From NCBI GenBank assembly GCA_016191435.1, contig JACPOQ010000051.1, forward strand, positions 1 to 64,000: DNA of 64,000 nucleotides, given 5' to 3'. The notes under the pieces are model-generated. The model worked only from the letters and a program-made list of their open reading frames with translations. It did no database searches and was not told the DNA's origin. The position numbers and the translations under genes are program-made. Positions 41,183 to 49,777 of the stretch are shown here, piece after piece. Positions within the stretch are counted from its first letter, which is position 1; each line of letters opens with the position of its first letter. Origin of the DNA: Chloroflexota bacterium (lineage in GTDB: Bacteria > Chloroflexota > Dehalococcoidia > Tepidiformales > Tepidiformaceae).

Positions 41183-41989
41183 CTACCGCCCCGCGAACGC
41201 CGGCTCGCGGCGGTCCACAAAGGCGCGCGCCGCGTTCCGGTGATCCTCCGTGCCGGCGCTCGCGATCATGTTCTCCGCCTCGAGGGTCAGCAGGTCGCCG
41301 AAAGTGCTGGTAGCGCCGAAGGCGAAGTTCTGCTTCATGCGCGCGAAGGCGAGCGTCGGGCCCGCGGCAAGGCGGCGGGCAAGGGCCATAGACTCGGCCA
41401 TCAGTGTCTCGTGGGGGACCACTTTCGTCACCAACCCGAGCCGAAGCGCCTCATCCGCGGTGAGGATGTCGCCCATGAAATAGAGTTCTTTCGCCTTCGC
41501 CGGCCCCACCAGCCGCTGCAGCAGCCAGCTGCCGCCGAAATCGCCGCTGAAGCCGACCTTCGCGAATGCCGTGCCGAACTTCGCCTGGTCGCTGGCGATG
41601 CGCAGGTCGGCGGAGAGCGCGACGCTGAGGCCTGCGCCGACGGCGTGGCCGTTGACGGCGGCGATGGTGGGCTTCGGCATCTCGTACAGCAACCGCGAAA
41701 TCTCCTCCTGCTCACGCAGGCGGGCCACGTTGCCGACGAGGCTCGTCTCGCGCCTCGCATCGCCGCCGCTGTGGTCTTCGGCCATGCCCTTCACATCGCC
41801 GCCGGCGCAGAACGCCCGCCCGGCGCCGGTGATGACGACGGCGCGGACCGCCGTGTCGTCCGCCGCGCGCTTGCCGAGCTCGGCGAGCAACGTCAAGAAC
41901 TCGCCGGTCATGGCGTTCAGCGATTCCGGCCGGTTCAGCGTGATGATGGCGACATCGCCATCGCGGTCATACAGCACAACATCGGACAT
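41183..41989 (-). CDS. enoyl-CoA hydratase/isomerase-family protein
   Basis: This 268-residue crotonase-fold protein has VVITGAGRAFCAGGDVKGMA with the oxyanion-hole residues and IAAVNGHAVGAGLSVALSADLR split across the second oxyanion segment. It also has AKFGTAFAKVGFSGDFGGSW and LVGPAKAKELYFMGDILT. The position usually held by catalytic Glu of hydratases reads AFAKVGF/SGDFG, so isomerase or another crotonase activity is possible. It probably acts in beta-oxidation-like catabolism with the acyl-CoA dehydrogenase and thiolase-like genes elsewhere in the window. Confidence 0.86.
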   Translation of the reverse strand: MSDVVLYDRDGDVAIITLNRPESLNAMTGEFLTLLAELGKRAADDTAVRAVVITGAGRAFCAGGDVKGMAEDHSGGDARRETSLVGNVARLREQEEISRLLYEMPKPTIAAVNGHAVGAGLSVALSADLRIASDQAKFGTAFAKVGFSGDFGGSWLLQRLVGPAKAKELYFMGDILTADEALRLGLVTKVVPHETLMAESMALARRLAAGPTLAFARMKQNFAFGATSTFGDLLTLEAENMIASAGTEDHRNAARAFVDRREPAFAGR

Positions 41990-42152
41990 GGAGCGCCTCG
42001 CAGTAGGGTGGTTCGGGTCATTGTACGCGGGCCGGCCGGCGGGGACGGGCGTAGGCGTGTGGGGGGTCCGTGCCGGCGTAAAGGCAAAGGCGGGGGTTTC
42101 CCGAGTTCAGCCGTGCCCTGCACGTGCCGAATCTCGCCATAAGGGGAACGAG

Positions 42153-43325
42153 ATGGCCGAGGCATGGGACCAGTTCTGCGCGATTTGCGCGTCGCACGAA
42201 ATCCGCGGGGAGCTCAACATCGCGCTCGATACCGGTGATGGCGCCGCGCCCCGCGCGCTCGAATCGATGCGGCTCTGCACTCCTTGCTACCTCTTCGTCG
42301 CCGAAGCCGCGGCTGCGGCCGCCCACGGCGCCTGGGGCGCCACCGTTACCGCCGGCGATGGCGTCTGCAGCTTTTGCATCGGCTCGCACGAAGGCGATCA
42401 CTTCCGCGCCGACCTCGTCCCCACTGCCATCGAGATGGCGCCCGCGCAGCTGCACCCACTCGCCTCCGAGCCCAGCCCGTACCGCCTCTGCCGCGCCTGC
42501 CTTGGCTGGGTGCGGGACCTCATCGACCACGAATCCGTGACGCGCTGGGCGAACCGCCGCCCCGGCGACGGCCCGGGCGATGGCTGGCGTTTCCAGGCGC
42601 TCGGGCGCGTGCTGGGGTTTGGCCTCGAAGAGCACGACGCCGAAGCCGTGCGCGAAACCGTCGAGAGCTTCGGCGGCCGGTACTTCGAAGCGGGCATTGA
42701 ACACCGCCCCGAGCCCGGCGACGTCGTCTTCGTCGGAGTGGCGGCGGATGCGGCCGCCTCGCGCTTTGCCGGCGCCGGCCGCGAACGTGGCTTCCCCGTG
42801 ATCGCCGTCGCGCATGCCGCGGACGTTGTCCCGGCGATCCATGCGCTGCACGCCGGGGCCTCGGACCTCCTCGCCTCGCCGCTCTCGCGCCAACAGGTGG
42901 CGGGGGCGTTCGACCGCCTCTCGGACGCGAGCTCGATCATCGCGCGGGACGCGGCCACGGGGCTGCCGGCCTACCGCCTGGCGCCGCGTTTCGGCCTTGC
43001 CTGCCACGAGCTGGCGGTGCGCACGCCGCCGGCCGCCGATGAGCTCGCGGGCCTGCTGGTGATGCGCCGCTTCCTCCGCGGCTACGACCGCATCCGTGCC
43101 GGCCGGCCGGGGGAGTTCATCGCGCAGGTCTACTGCGACCCCGCCGAAATCGGGGCGGTCGCACGGCGCGTCGGCCGCATCCTCGGCTCCAGCCACACCA
43201 TCACCATCGGCGACTCCGCCCACCCGGGCGCCGTCGCGCCCGGCACGGAGCGCGACACCGCGCCGGCCACGCTGCCGGTGGCCGCGAGCGCGTTCTTCGG
43301 CAAGCGGCGGCACCGGGTGGGGTAG
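42153..43325 (+). CDS. unknown protein with double zinc-ribbon, receiver-like and GGDEF-like regions
   Basis: This 390-residue protein has four CxxC knuckles at Cys9/12, Cys42/45, Cys72/75 and Cys113/116, forming probably two zinc ribbons. A response-regulator-like stretch follows (about 190-255: GDVVFVGVAADAAASRF, FPVIAVAHAADVVPAI, LHAGASDLLASPLSRQQVA), which has receiver layout but no acidic phospho-site. The C-terminal 110 residues start DAATGLPAYRLAPRFG, like the opening of GGDEF domains, but lack the GGDEF signature and continue LLVMRRFLRGYDRIRAG. ATG 42153 follows AAGGGGA. No known protein with this layout comes to mind; the domain readings are by eye. Confidence 0.6.
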   Translation: MAEAWDQFCAICASHEIRGELNIALDTGDGAAPRALESMRLCTPCYLFVAEAAAAAAHGAWGATVTAGDGVCSFCIGSHEGDHFRADLVPTAIEMAPAQLHPLASEPSPYRLCRACLGWVRDLIDHESVTRWANRRPGDGPGDGWRFQALGRVLGFGLEEHDAEAVRETVESFGGRYFEAGIEHRPEPGDVVFVGVAADAAASRFAGAGRERGFPVIAVAHAADVVPAIHALHAGASDLLASPLSRQQVAGAFDRLSDASSIIARDAATGLPAYRLAPRFGLACHELAVRTPPAADELAGLLVMRRFLRGYDRIRAGRPGEFIAQVYCDPAEIGAVARRVGRILGSSHTITIGDSAHPGAVAPGTERDTAPATLPVAASAFFGKRRHRVG

Positions 43326-43359
43326 GGGTGGCGGCTTCCCGCGGGCTGAGCCATACCCG

Positions 43360-43881
43360 CTACGCGAGCATGCGCTTTGGCAGCGCGCCTTCGAGTTCGA
43401 GGAGCGCGAGCTTCATTGGGAGGCCGCCACCGAAGCCGTGGAGGGTGCCGTCGCTGGCGACCACCCGGTGGCAGGGCAGCCAGAGCGGGATGGGGTTCGA
43501 TCCGACCATCGCGCCGATGGCGCGGGCGGCGTTGGCATCCCCCATGCGGCGTGCCAGCCAGCCGTAGGAGCGCGTCTCGCCGCGCGGGATCTCGCGCAGC
43601 GCCAGCCATGTCTCGCGCTGGAAGGCCGAGCACGGTGGCAGGTCGACCGGGTAGTCATCGAGGCTGGCCTCTCCGCGGGCATAGCCCTGGAGCAGCGCCG
43701 TCACCTCGGCCGCCCGGGGGTCATCGGCCGCGCGTGCTCCGAACGCTTGCAGTTCGCCAATCGCCGCCTGCTCGGTGCGGTGGAAGAGCGTCGCGTAGCG
43801 GATGCCGGCGGGCGACAGGGCCACGCCCGCCCAGCCCATCGCGGTATCGGTGACAACCATCGTCAGGGGCCCGTCGTCCAT
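43360..43881 (-). CDS. ogt: methylated-DNA--protein-cysteine methyltransferase
   Basis: This 173-residue O6-alkylguanine DNA alkyltransferase repairs alkylated guanine or thymine by suicide transfer to cysteine. The acceptor is Cys137 in IPLWLPCHRVVASDGT. Other conserved parts are FQRETWLALREIPRGETRSY, GDANAARAIGAMVGSNP and FGGGLPMKLALLELEG. An N-terminal domain of about 80 residues, as in Ogt/AGT, is present. A later start at 43860 is possible. It is on the same strand 17 bp downstream of the broken P450 gene. Confidence 0.92.
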   Translation of the reverse strand: MDDGPLTMVVTDTAMGWAGVALSPAGIRYATLFHRTEQAAIGELQAFGARAADDPRAAEVTALLQGYARGEASLDDYPVDLPPCSAFQRETWLALREIPRGETRSYGWLARRMGDANAARAIGAMVGSNPIPLWLPCHRVVASDGTLHGFGGGLPMKLALLELEGALPKRMLA

Positions 43882-43898
43882 GCGCCCGATCCTACCGC

Positions 43899-45141
43899 CT
43901 ACAGCCCTGTGACCGCGATCGGCAACTGGCGCACGCCGCGCATGATGAACGTCGGCACGCGCGGGAGCGGGTCCGCATCCACGCGCTCGAACGACGTCGC
44001 GCGGGCGAGGAACTCCTCCAGCGCGACGCGCGCCTCGAGCCGCGCCAGCGGCGCCCCGAGGCAGAAGTGGATGCCGAGACCGAAGCCGATGTGCCGGTTC
44101 GGCGCGCGCGTGATGTCGAACACGGCAGGATCCGGGAAAACCGCGGGGTCGCGGTTCGCCGCCGCCAGCCAGACGATGGCGACGTTCTCGGCGGGGATGG
44201 TCTTGCCGCCGAGCTGGACATCGCGGAGCGCCGTGCGGACAGTCGCCTGGACGGGCGAGGAATGGCGCATCACCTCTTCGATCGCCGAAGGCAGCAGCCG
44301 CGGCTCGGCGCGCAGGCGATGGAGCTGGTCCGGGTGGTCCATGAACGCCTGGATGGCGTTGCCGATGAGGTTCGTGGTGGTCTCGTTCCCTGCAACGAGC
44401 AGCAGCACGAGCATCGAAAACAGCTCATCGAAGGTCAGCTTCGCGCCATCGATCTCCGCCGCGACGAGCCCGCTGATGAGGTCACCGCGGGGGGCCTGCC
44501 GGCGCTCATCGGTGAGCCGGGTGAAATAGGCGCGCATCTCCTCGACCGTCTGCGCGGGCAACCCGCCCGGTTCGTCGCTGTCCAGGCCCGCGCCGAGGAG
44601 CGAGACCACATCATCCGACCAGCGCTTGAAATCGGCCCGGTCCTCCGGCGGCACGCCGAGGATCTCGGCGATCATGATCACGGGCAGCGGGTAGGTGAGC
44701 GCGTCGACGATATCGACCTTACCGCGCCCGGCAACGTCATCGAGCAGGCCGCGGGCGACCGTGCGGATGCGGGGTTCCAGCTGCTCCACCATGCGCGGGG
44801 TGAACACCTGTCGTGGGCGCCCGTTCGGGCATGAGCGACGACTGCTCCACCATGCGCGGGGTGAACACCTGGGAGACGAGGCCACGCAGGCGGGTGTGTT
44901 GCGGCGGGTCCGATGAGAGCATGCTCGGCGTCTCCGCCAGGTCCTCCGGCGAGCGGCCGCGGGGGCGGTTCGCCGATGACCACGAGGCATGGTCGCGGAG
45001 GATCGCCGAGCAGTCGTCGTAGCCGAAGACGGACCAGAGCCCGGGCGGGCCAATCTGCAGCGGGCTGAGGGCGCGGCCCATTTCGTAGAAGGGGAACGGG
45101 TTTTCGAGGAAGGCGGGATCGTTGGGGCTGAACGCGGCCAT
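43899..45141 (-). pseudogene. cytochrome P450 disrupted by a 61-bp insertion
   Basis: The parts together make a bacterial class I P450 of about 393 residues. The N-terminus is AAFSPNDPAFLENPFPFYEM, the I-helix LLLVAGNETTTNLIGNA, and the heme loop FGLGIHFCLGAPLARLEAR. At the segment LVSQVFTPRMVEQ the coding sequence breaks: a 30-bp stretch (44842-44871) is repeated at 44781-44810 with 31 foreign bases between, a net 61-bp insertion that shifts the frame. Removing it restores a continuous protein. Unless it is an assembly artefact the gene is inactive. The ATG 45141 has GGAG upstream. Confidence 0.82.
44781..44871. repeat. 30-bp direct duplication inside the P450 gene
   Basis: The 30-bp sequence beginning CTGCTCCACCATGCGCGGGG occurs at 44781-44810 and again at 44842-44871, offset by 61 bp. 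The 31 bases between (from TCGTGGGCGCCCGTTCGGGC) are not duplicated and have no obvious source in the window. Confidence 0.95.
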
Positions 45142-45353
45142 GGGCGGCTCCGTGGACGGTAGTACGGTGGAGTGTAGCAACATCCGAACCGGATTCGGGA
45201 TCATCAGCCGTGCCGCTCACGCACGAAGTGTGATCGGCCCCACGTTCGTGGCGCGGCGGAACTCGTGACGCATTTCACACAGATTTCATGGCAGCCGCAC
45301 GTTACGACGCTATGTCGAGCCTATACTGGAGCGAAAAGAGGGGGTCCGCGGGT

Positions 45354-46037
45354 ATGCGGACGGTCTTCCTGGTCTCACGGCATGCCGATATCGCCCGTCT
45401 CAGCCCGGCGCTGGAACGTGGCGGCCTCTCGGCGCCGGCCATCTCGCCGGACCGCCTCGCGACGGACGACGGCAGCCCCGGGGCCGATGTGGTGGTGCTG
45501 GACCTGCGCGATATCCCGCCCGCCGCCTTCAACATCCTCAGCGCCTCCTACGCGGAGCAGGGCGTCGTGGTCGTGGTACTCGTGCCCGAGGAGCAGATGG
45601 ACCGCATCACCGTCGACCTCCCGGTGGATGACTTCCTCGTGCTGCCAGTCGCGGCGGCCGAGCTGGCACGGCGCATCGAGCGGGCGCTCTGGCGGCGCCA
45701 CGGCATTGACAGCGAGAACTTCGTGCGCTGCGGCGTGCTCACGCTGGACCTTTCGAACTACCGCGTCACCGTCGCCGGCGATCCGCTTGTGCTCACGTTC
45801 AAGGAATACGAGCTCCTGCGCTTCCTCGCGATGAACGCCGGCCGGGTGTTCACGCGCGAACAGCTGCTCAACCGCGTCTGGGGCTACGACTACTTCGGCG
45901 GCGCCCGCACCGTGGACGTCCACATCCGGCGCATCCGTTCGAAGATCGAGATCCACGGCCACATGTTCATCGAGACGGTGCGGAACGTCGGGTACCGGCT
46001 GGTGGCGGATGCGCGGCAAGAGGAAGTAGTCGAGTAG
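45354..46037 (+). CDS. OmpR/PhoB-type response regulator with atypical receiver domain
   Basis: This 227-residue protein has a receiver-like N-terminal domain (about 1-115) and a complete winged-helix DNA-binding domain (FKEYELLRFLAMNAGRVFT, LLNRVWGYDYFGGARTVDVH, RNVGYRLVAD). The receiver lacks the acidic pair (it reads VFLVSRHAD) and the switch lysine (LPVAAAEL), although Asp in VVVLDLRD is at the phospho-acceptor position. It may therefore work without phosphorylation, like GlnR. No histidine kinase is near. ATG 45354 has GAGGGGG upstream and a possible -10 TATACT at 45322. Confidence 0.85.
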   Translation: MRTVFLVSRHADIARLSPALERGGLSAPAISPDRLATDDGSPGADVVVLDLRDIPPAAFNILSASYAEQGVVVVVLVPEEQMDRITVDLPVDDFLVLPVAAAELARRIERALWRRHGIDSENFVRCGVLTLDLSNYRVTVAGDPLVLTFKEYELLRFLAMNAGRVFTREQLLNRVWGYDYFGGARTVDVHIRRIRSKIEIHGHMFIETVRNVGYRLVADARQEEVVE

Positions 46038-46058
46038 TTCCGGGAAGCGAGTTCCGAG
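46032..46058. repeat. heptamer array bearing the response-regulator stop codon
   Basis: A 27-bp segment starting GAGTAGTTCC, made of GAGTTCC-like units, begins within the last codon of the response regulator gene and contains its TAG stop. It matches 25 of 27 bases of the segment 46884-46910 on the other side of the LOG-family gene. Confidence 0.75.
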
Positions 46059-46077
46059 CTTCGCGCGGGCGGCGGCG

Positions 46078-46848
46078 CTATTCGAACATCCACCAGCGGC
46101 GCGGCACCCGGCGGGCGTAGCTGAGGCCGAACTTCTGGATCGCCATCGAACGGACGTACTCCACGGCCTCTTCCGCCGAATCGGTCACAAGCAGGCGGTC
46201 CAGGTCGGCGCCATCGATCGTCCCGGCGCCGAGCAGGGTGCCGCGCATGAAGCTGAGCAGCGGTTCCCAGAACGCGCGCCCCACGAGGACGACGGGGAAT
46301 TGCTTGATCTTGCCTGTCTGGATGAGCGTGATGGTCTCGAACACCTCGTCGAGCGTGCCGAAGCCCCCGGGCATGACGATGAAGCCGTAAGAGTACTTCA
46401 CCAGCATCACCTTGCGGATGAAGAAATAACGGAAGCTGACGACGCGGTCCAGGTAGCGGTTGGGAAGCTGCTCGTGGGGGAGGATGATGTTGCAGCCGAC
46501 GGAGCGGCCGCCGGCCTCTTTGGCGCCACGGTTCGCGGCCTCCATGACGCCGGGGCCGCCGCCGGTCATGACGGTGAAGCCCGCCTTGGCCAGGCGCCTG
46601 CCCGCTTCCCGCGCGAGCGCGTAATCCGGGGTGCCTTCGAGCAGCCGGGCGGAGCCGAAGACAGTGACGCAGGGGCCGAGGAAGTGGAGCGCGCGCAACC
46701 CCTTCACGTATTCCAGCATGACGCGGAAGGCGTGGCGCAGCTCGAAGCCGCGGCTCTGCGGCCCTTCGAGGTACTGGCGCTCCTGCTGCTCGCGCTCCGG
46801 CGATTCGGCAGGGATCTCGGTGACGGGGGCGGTTTGCTGGATGGCCAT
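46078..46848 (-). CDS. LOG-family (TIGR00730) Rossmann-fold protein
   Basis: This 256-residue LOG/lysine decarboxylase-like family protein has signature motifs VMTGGGPGVMEAANRGAKEA and FIVMPGGFGTLDEVFE with the catalytic Arg/Glu. Bacterial members hydrolyse nucleoside 5'-monophosphates (cytokinin-like) to base and ribose 5-phosphate. The long version with a N-terminal extension (about 55 residues) and VVSFRYFFIRKVMLVKYS is common in GC-rich bacteria. The gene sits between two related heptamer arrays. Confidence 0.85.
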   Translation of the reverse strand: MAIQQTAPVTEIPAESPEREQQERQYLEGPQSRGFELRHAFRVMLEYVKGLRALHFLGPCVTVFGSARLLEGTPDYALAREAGRRLAKAGFTVMTGGGPGVMEAANRGAKEAGGRSVGCNIILPHEQLPNRYLDRVVSFRYFFIRKVMLVKYSYGFIVMPGGFGTLDEVFETITLIQTGKIKQFPVVLVGRAFWEPLLSFMRGTLLGAGTIDGADLDRLLVTDSAEEAVEYVRSMAIQKFGLSYARRVPRRWWMFE

Positions 46849-46861
46849 CGGAGGCAGTTTA

Positions 46862-46910
46862 GAAGTGCTGAGTGTTGAGTGCTGAGTAGTTCCGAGCAGC
46901 GAGTTCCGAG
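46862..46910. repeat. mixed heptamer array (GCTGAGT and GAGTTCC units)
   Basis: Units GTGCTGA, GTGTTGA, GTGCTGA are followed by GTAGTTCCGAG and GAGTTCC-type copies, joining the two heptamer kinds seen separately at 23864 (ACTCAGC) and 7918 (GAGTTCC). It lies in the leader of the LOG-family gene. Confidence 0.75.
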
Positions 46911-46968
46911 TTCCGAGCCGACGGGCGGAACTGGTGGCCGCGCCTCACAGCAGGCGCCGCAGCCGTCA

Positions 46969-47601
46969 TCATTGTCGCGCTTGCCCGCGTACGTCGTTCC
47001 CGTCCGGACGCGCTGGGCGGAGCGCCAGCTCGAGGCCCGCGCGCCAACCGGGCGCCTGCATGCCCGCGGGCACAGCGATGGCGGCCGCATCGATGCCGGC
47101 GACCGATAGCAACCACGAGACGGCCGAATCGGAGGTCCACATCTCGCCGGTACCTTTCGCCCGGCGGCCCCAGGTGAAGGGAGGCACGCGGCGCGCGCAA
47201 TCGAGGACGCGGTCGGCCGTAGCGCAGTCCGAGGTCAGGCGGAGCGGGCTTCCGACGACCCAGCCCTCGTCGGGGAGCACGGCCCCTTCGCGGCAGAGGA
47301 GCTGGTAGCGAAACAGCCGGAGGCGCCCCGCGGGCCGCCAGCCCACCGGGCCGGTGAGGAACGGCGCCGTCTCCTGGCGGGCGGGGATGGGCATGAGCTC
47401 GAGTGTGTAGGGGCGGCCATCGAGGCGAAGCTTCAGCGCGGCGTGGACGAACCCGGCGCGCGGACGGCGCGTCACCGCGGCGAGCAGCGCACCGTACGCG
47501 ATGAGGCTCGCGCGCTGGAAGTGCGTGCCCGCGCCTACGGGCAGCCAGTACAGGTCCACGAAACAATCTTCCATCGTGACTCCCACATTCCAGGCCGCCA
47601 T
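46969..47601 (-). CDS. conserved hypothetical protein
   Basis: This 210-residue protein of unknown function resembles, from memory, a family common in Actinobacteria and Chloroflexota: VDLYWLPVGAG at the start, GFVHAALKLRLDGRPYTLEL, PFLTGPVGWRPAGRLRLFRY, VPPFTWGRRAKGTGEMWTSD and SWLLSVAGIDA. No signal peptide or membrane segment is evident. The Trp-rich cysteine-containing middle (TSDCATADRVLDCARRV) suggests a folded enzyme-like domain. A later start at 47574 is also possible. Confidence 0.65.
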   Translation of the reverse strand: MAAWNVGVTMEDCFVDLYWLPVGAGTHFQRASLIAYGALLAAVTRRPRAGFVHAALKLRLDGRPYTLELMPIPARQETAPFLTGPVGWRPAGRLRLFRYQLLCREGAVLPDEGWVVGSPLRLTSDCATADRVLDCARRVPPFTWGRRAKGTGEMWTSDSAVSWLLSVAGIDAAAIAVPAGMQAPGWRAGLELALRPARPDGNDVRGQARQ

Positions 47602-47784
47602 CGTACCGGGCCGCCCGGTGCGCGCGCGGCTGACCCTGCGCGGCCGCCGCCATACGTTCGCGTCATGGCACGGTTCATTTCAGCGGCCGACTTCGTGGCG
47701 CGATGCGGCGAACGGACGCGAGGCCGCACAGTTTGGTGAGGCGCTTCACACTGCCGGCGGGGCGGAGCCGGTACGTTCGCGGGC

Positions 47785-48705
47785 ATGACCGTCACGCCTG
47801 CCCTGGCAAAGCCCAACCCGGCGGCGGTCCTCGATGCGCTCGGCTGGAAGGGGTCCGGCGCGATCGTACCGATCACCGGCGGGTGGGACACGCACCTCTG
47901 GCGGTTCACCGCCGGGGACGGCCGCGATTGCGCGCTGCGGCTCTACCGCTCCGACCCGGAGCCAGAGAGCCTCACCGTGCGAGCGCGCGGCGAGCGCGCG
48001 GCGCTGCGGGCCGCCGGCGCCGCCGGGCTGCCCGTCCCGCCTATCTTCGCCGAAGGCGTGTTCGAAGGCGTGCCGGTGTTCGTGCAGGGCTGGATGCCCG
48101 GAAACCAGCTGCTCCACCGTATCGAACGCACGCCGTGGCGGCTCTGGCCCCTGGGGCTCGCGTTCGGGCGGATGCAGGCCCGCCTCCACCGCCTGCCCAT
48201 CCCGGCGGAGGTGCCGGCCCTGGGCGAAGCGCAACTCCTGCGCTGGGCGCCGGTGCCGGCCCTGGTGGCCGCTGTTGCGAAAGTCTCGCGCAACGACGCC
48301 TTCTGCCACCTCGATTATCACCCGCTGAACGTCCTCGCCGAGGGGACGAGAATCACCGCGCTGCTCGATTTCACCAACTGCGCCATCGGCGACCGGCGTT
48401 TCGACCTGGGCACCACGCACGCGCTATTGACCTCGGCGCCACTTCCACCCGGCCCGGCCCGCACGGTGATGGCGCAGGGGCGGCGTTTGTTCGTGGCCGC
48501 GTGGCGGCGTGGCTACCGGGCCGAAGCGGGCGACTTCCCCTCGACGCCGCTGTTCGAAGCGCTCGGGCTGGCGCGGGCCTGCGGCTCTATCGAATCGGCC
48601 GCGAGCGAGGGCCGCGGTTGGGCCACGCCTGGCGATGCCATCGCCGTGCGGGCGAAGCTCATCCGCAAGCTGCGTGCGCTGGGCATCGACCCCACCGCGG
48701 CGTAG
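47785..48705 (+). CDS. aminoglycoside phosphotransferase-family protein
   Basis: This 306-residue APH-family kinase-like protein has GGWDTHLWRFTAGDGRDCAL as the nucleotide-binding lobe, FCHLDYHPLNVLAEG as catalytic loop (His-Leu-Asp instead of His-Gly-Asp) and ITALLDFTNCAIGDRRFDLG as metal-binding loop. It is not close to the one at 3219. The target molecule is unknown. It is transcribed alone and converges with the cysteine synthase-like gene. Confidence 0.78.
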   Translation: MTVTPALAKPNPAAVLDALGWKGSGAIVPITGGWDTHLWRFTAGDGRDCALRLYRSDPEPESLTVRARGERAALRAAGAAGLPVPPIFAEGVFEGVPVFVQGWMPGNQLLHRIERTPWRLWPLGLAFGRMQARLHRLPIPAEVPALGEAQLLRWAPVPALVAAVAKVSRNDAFCHLDYHPLNVLAEGTRITALLDFTNCAIGDRRFDLGTTHALLTSAPLPPGPARTVMAQGRRLFVAAWRRGYRAEAGDFPSTPLFEALGLARACGSIESAASEGRGWATPGDAIAVRAKLIRKLRALGIDPTAA

Positions 48706-48720
48706 CGCTTCGGGTCAGCC

Positions 48721-49674
48721 CTACCACCAGAGGATGTCGTCCAACGGGTCTTCGTGCGCCTCGATCGCGGGGTCGTGGTCCTCGGTGGACCAGAGGTCGG
48801 TGCCGAGGTACTTCCAGCCGGCGTCCGCGAAAATCATGACGATGTTGCCGCGCTTGATACGGCTGGCCGCGCGCAGGGCCGCGTGCAACACGGCGCCGCT
48901 GCTGATGCCGCCGAACAGGCCCTCGGCGAGCATCGCCCGGCGCGCGTGCGAGAACGCATGGCGGTTGCCGACGATGATCTTGCCATCGAGCACCGTCTCA
49001 TCGAGCACCGGCGGGATGAAGCCATCTTCGAGCGACTTCAGCCCCTGGACGTGCACGCCGAGCCGCGGCTCGACCCCGAACACGTGGCAGGCGGGGTTCT
49101 GTTCCTTGAGCCGCCGCCCGCAACCGGTGATCGTGCCGCCCGTGCCCATGCCCGCGACGAACACGTCCACCGCGCCGATATCGGCGAGGATTTCCGCGCC
49201 TGTGCCCTCGTAGTGCGCGCGCACGTTCTCGTCGCTGAAAAACTGGTCGAGCAGGAACGCGCCTTCCTGTTTCGCCACGATTTGCGCGACTTCGATGGCC
49301 GTCTTGATGCCCGCCTGGCGCGGCACCCGGCGGACGCGCGCACCGTAGACCTGCAGGAGTTCCTCGATCTCCGGGTAGACGCTTTCCGGCACGCAGATAT
49401 CGACGGGGTGGCCGAGCAGCCGGCCGAACATCGCCAGCGCGACACCGGTGTTGCCTGTGGAGGCTTCGACGATGCGCTGGCCCGGCACGAGCGCACCGCT
49501 CGCCCGTGCCGCCTGGAGGATGCGCAGCACGATGCGGTCTTTGATGCTGCCGGTGGGGTTTTGCCCTTCGAGCTTGGCGAACAGGCGCACGCCGGGCTCG
49601 GGCGAAAGCGACCGCAACTCCACCATCGGCGTATTCCCGACAAGCCCGGCGACGGACTCGAAAGCATGGCTCAC
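48721..49674 (-). CDS. cysteine synthase-family (CysK/CysM) PLP enzyme
   Basis: This fold-II PLP enzyme of 317 residues has the PLP lysine Lys45 in NPTGSIKDR, substrate loop EASTGNTGVALAMFG, phosphate-binding GMGTGGTITGCGRRL and GISSGAVLHAALRAA. It would make cysteine from O-acetylserine or a related donor with sulfide or thiosulfate. Annotating it as cysteine synthase B-like or cystathionine beta-synthase core is equally possible. The GTG 49674 gives the canonical N-terminus; an ATG at 49701 would add nine residues. Confidence 0.86.
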   Translation of the reverse strand: MSHAFESVAGLVGNTPMVELRSLSPEPGVRLFAKLEGQNPTGSIKDRIVLRILQAARASGALVPGQRIVEASTGNTGVALAMFGRLLGHPVDICVPESVYPEIEELLQVYGARVRRVPRQAGIKTAIEVAQIVAKQEGAFLLDQFFSDENVRAHYEGTGAEILADIGAVDVFVAGMGTGGTITGCGRRLKEQNPACHVFGVEPRLGVHVQGLKSLEDGFIPPVLDETVLDGKIIVGNRHAFSHARRAMLAEGLFGGISSGAVLHAALRAASRIKRGNIVMIFADAGWKYLGTDLWSTEDHDPAIEAHEDPLDDILWW

Positions 49675-49777
49675 CGGGCCAGTGTAGGCCCGCCGATGCA
49701 TCGGAGCCGCACACCCGGCGCCCTGCGCGGCGACGGCACGCCGGCCGGCCACAGGTGGCGCACACGGCCGCGCGTGG

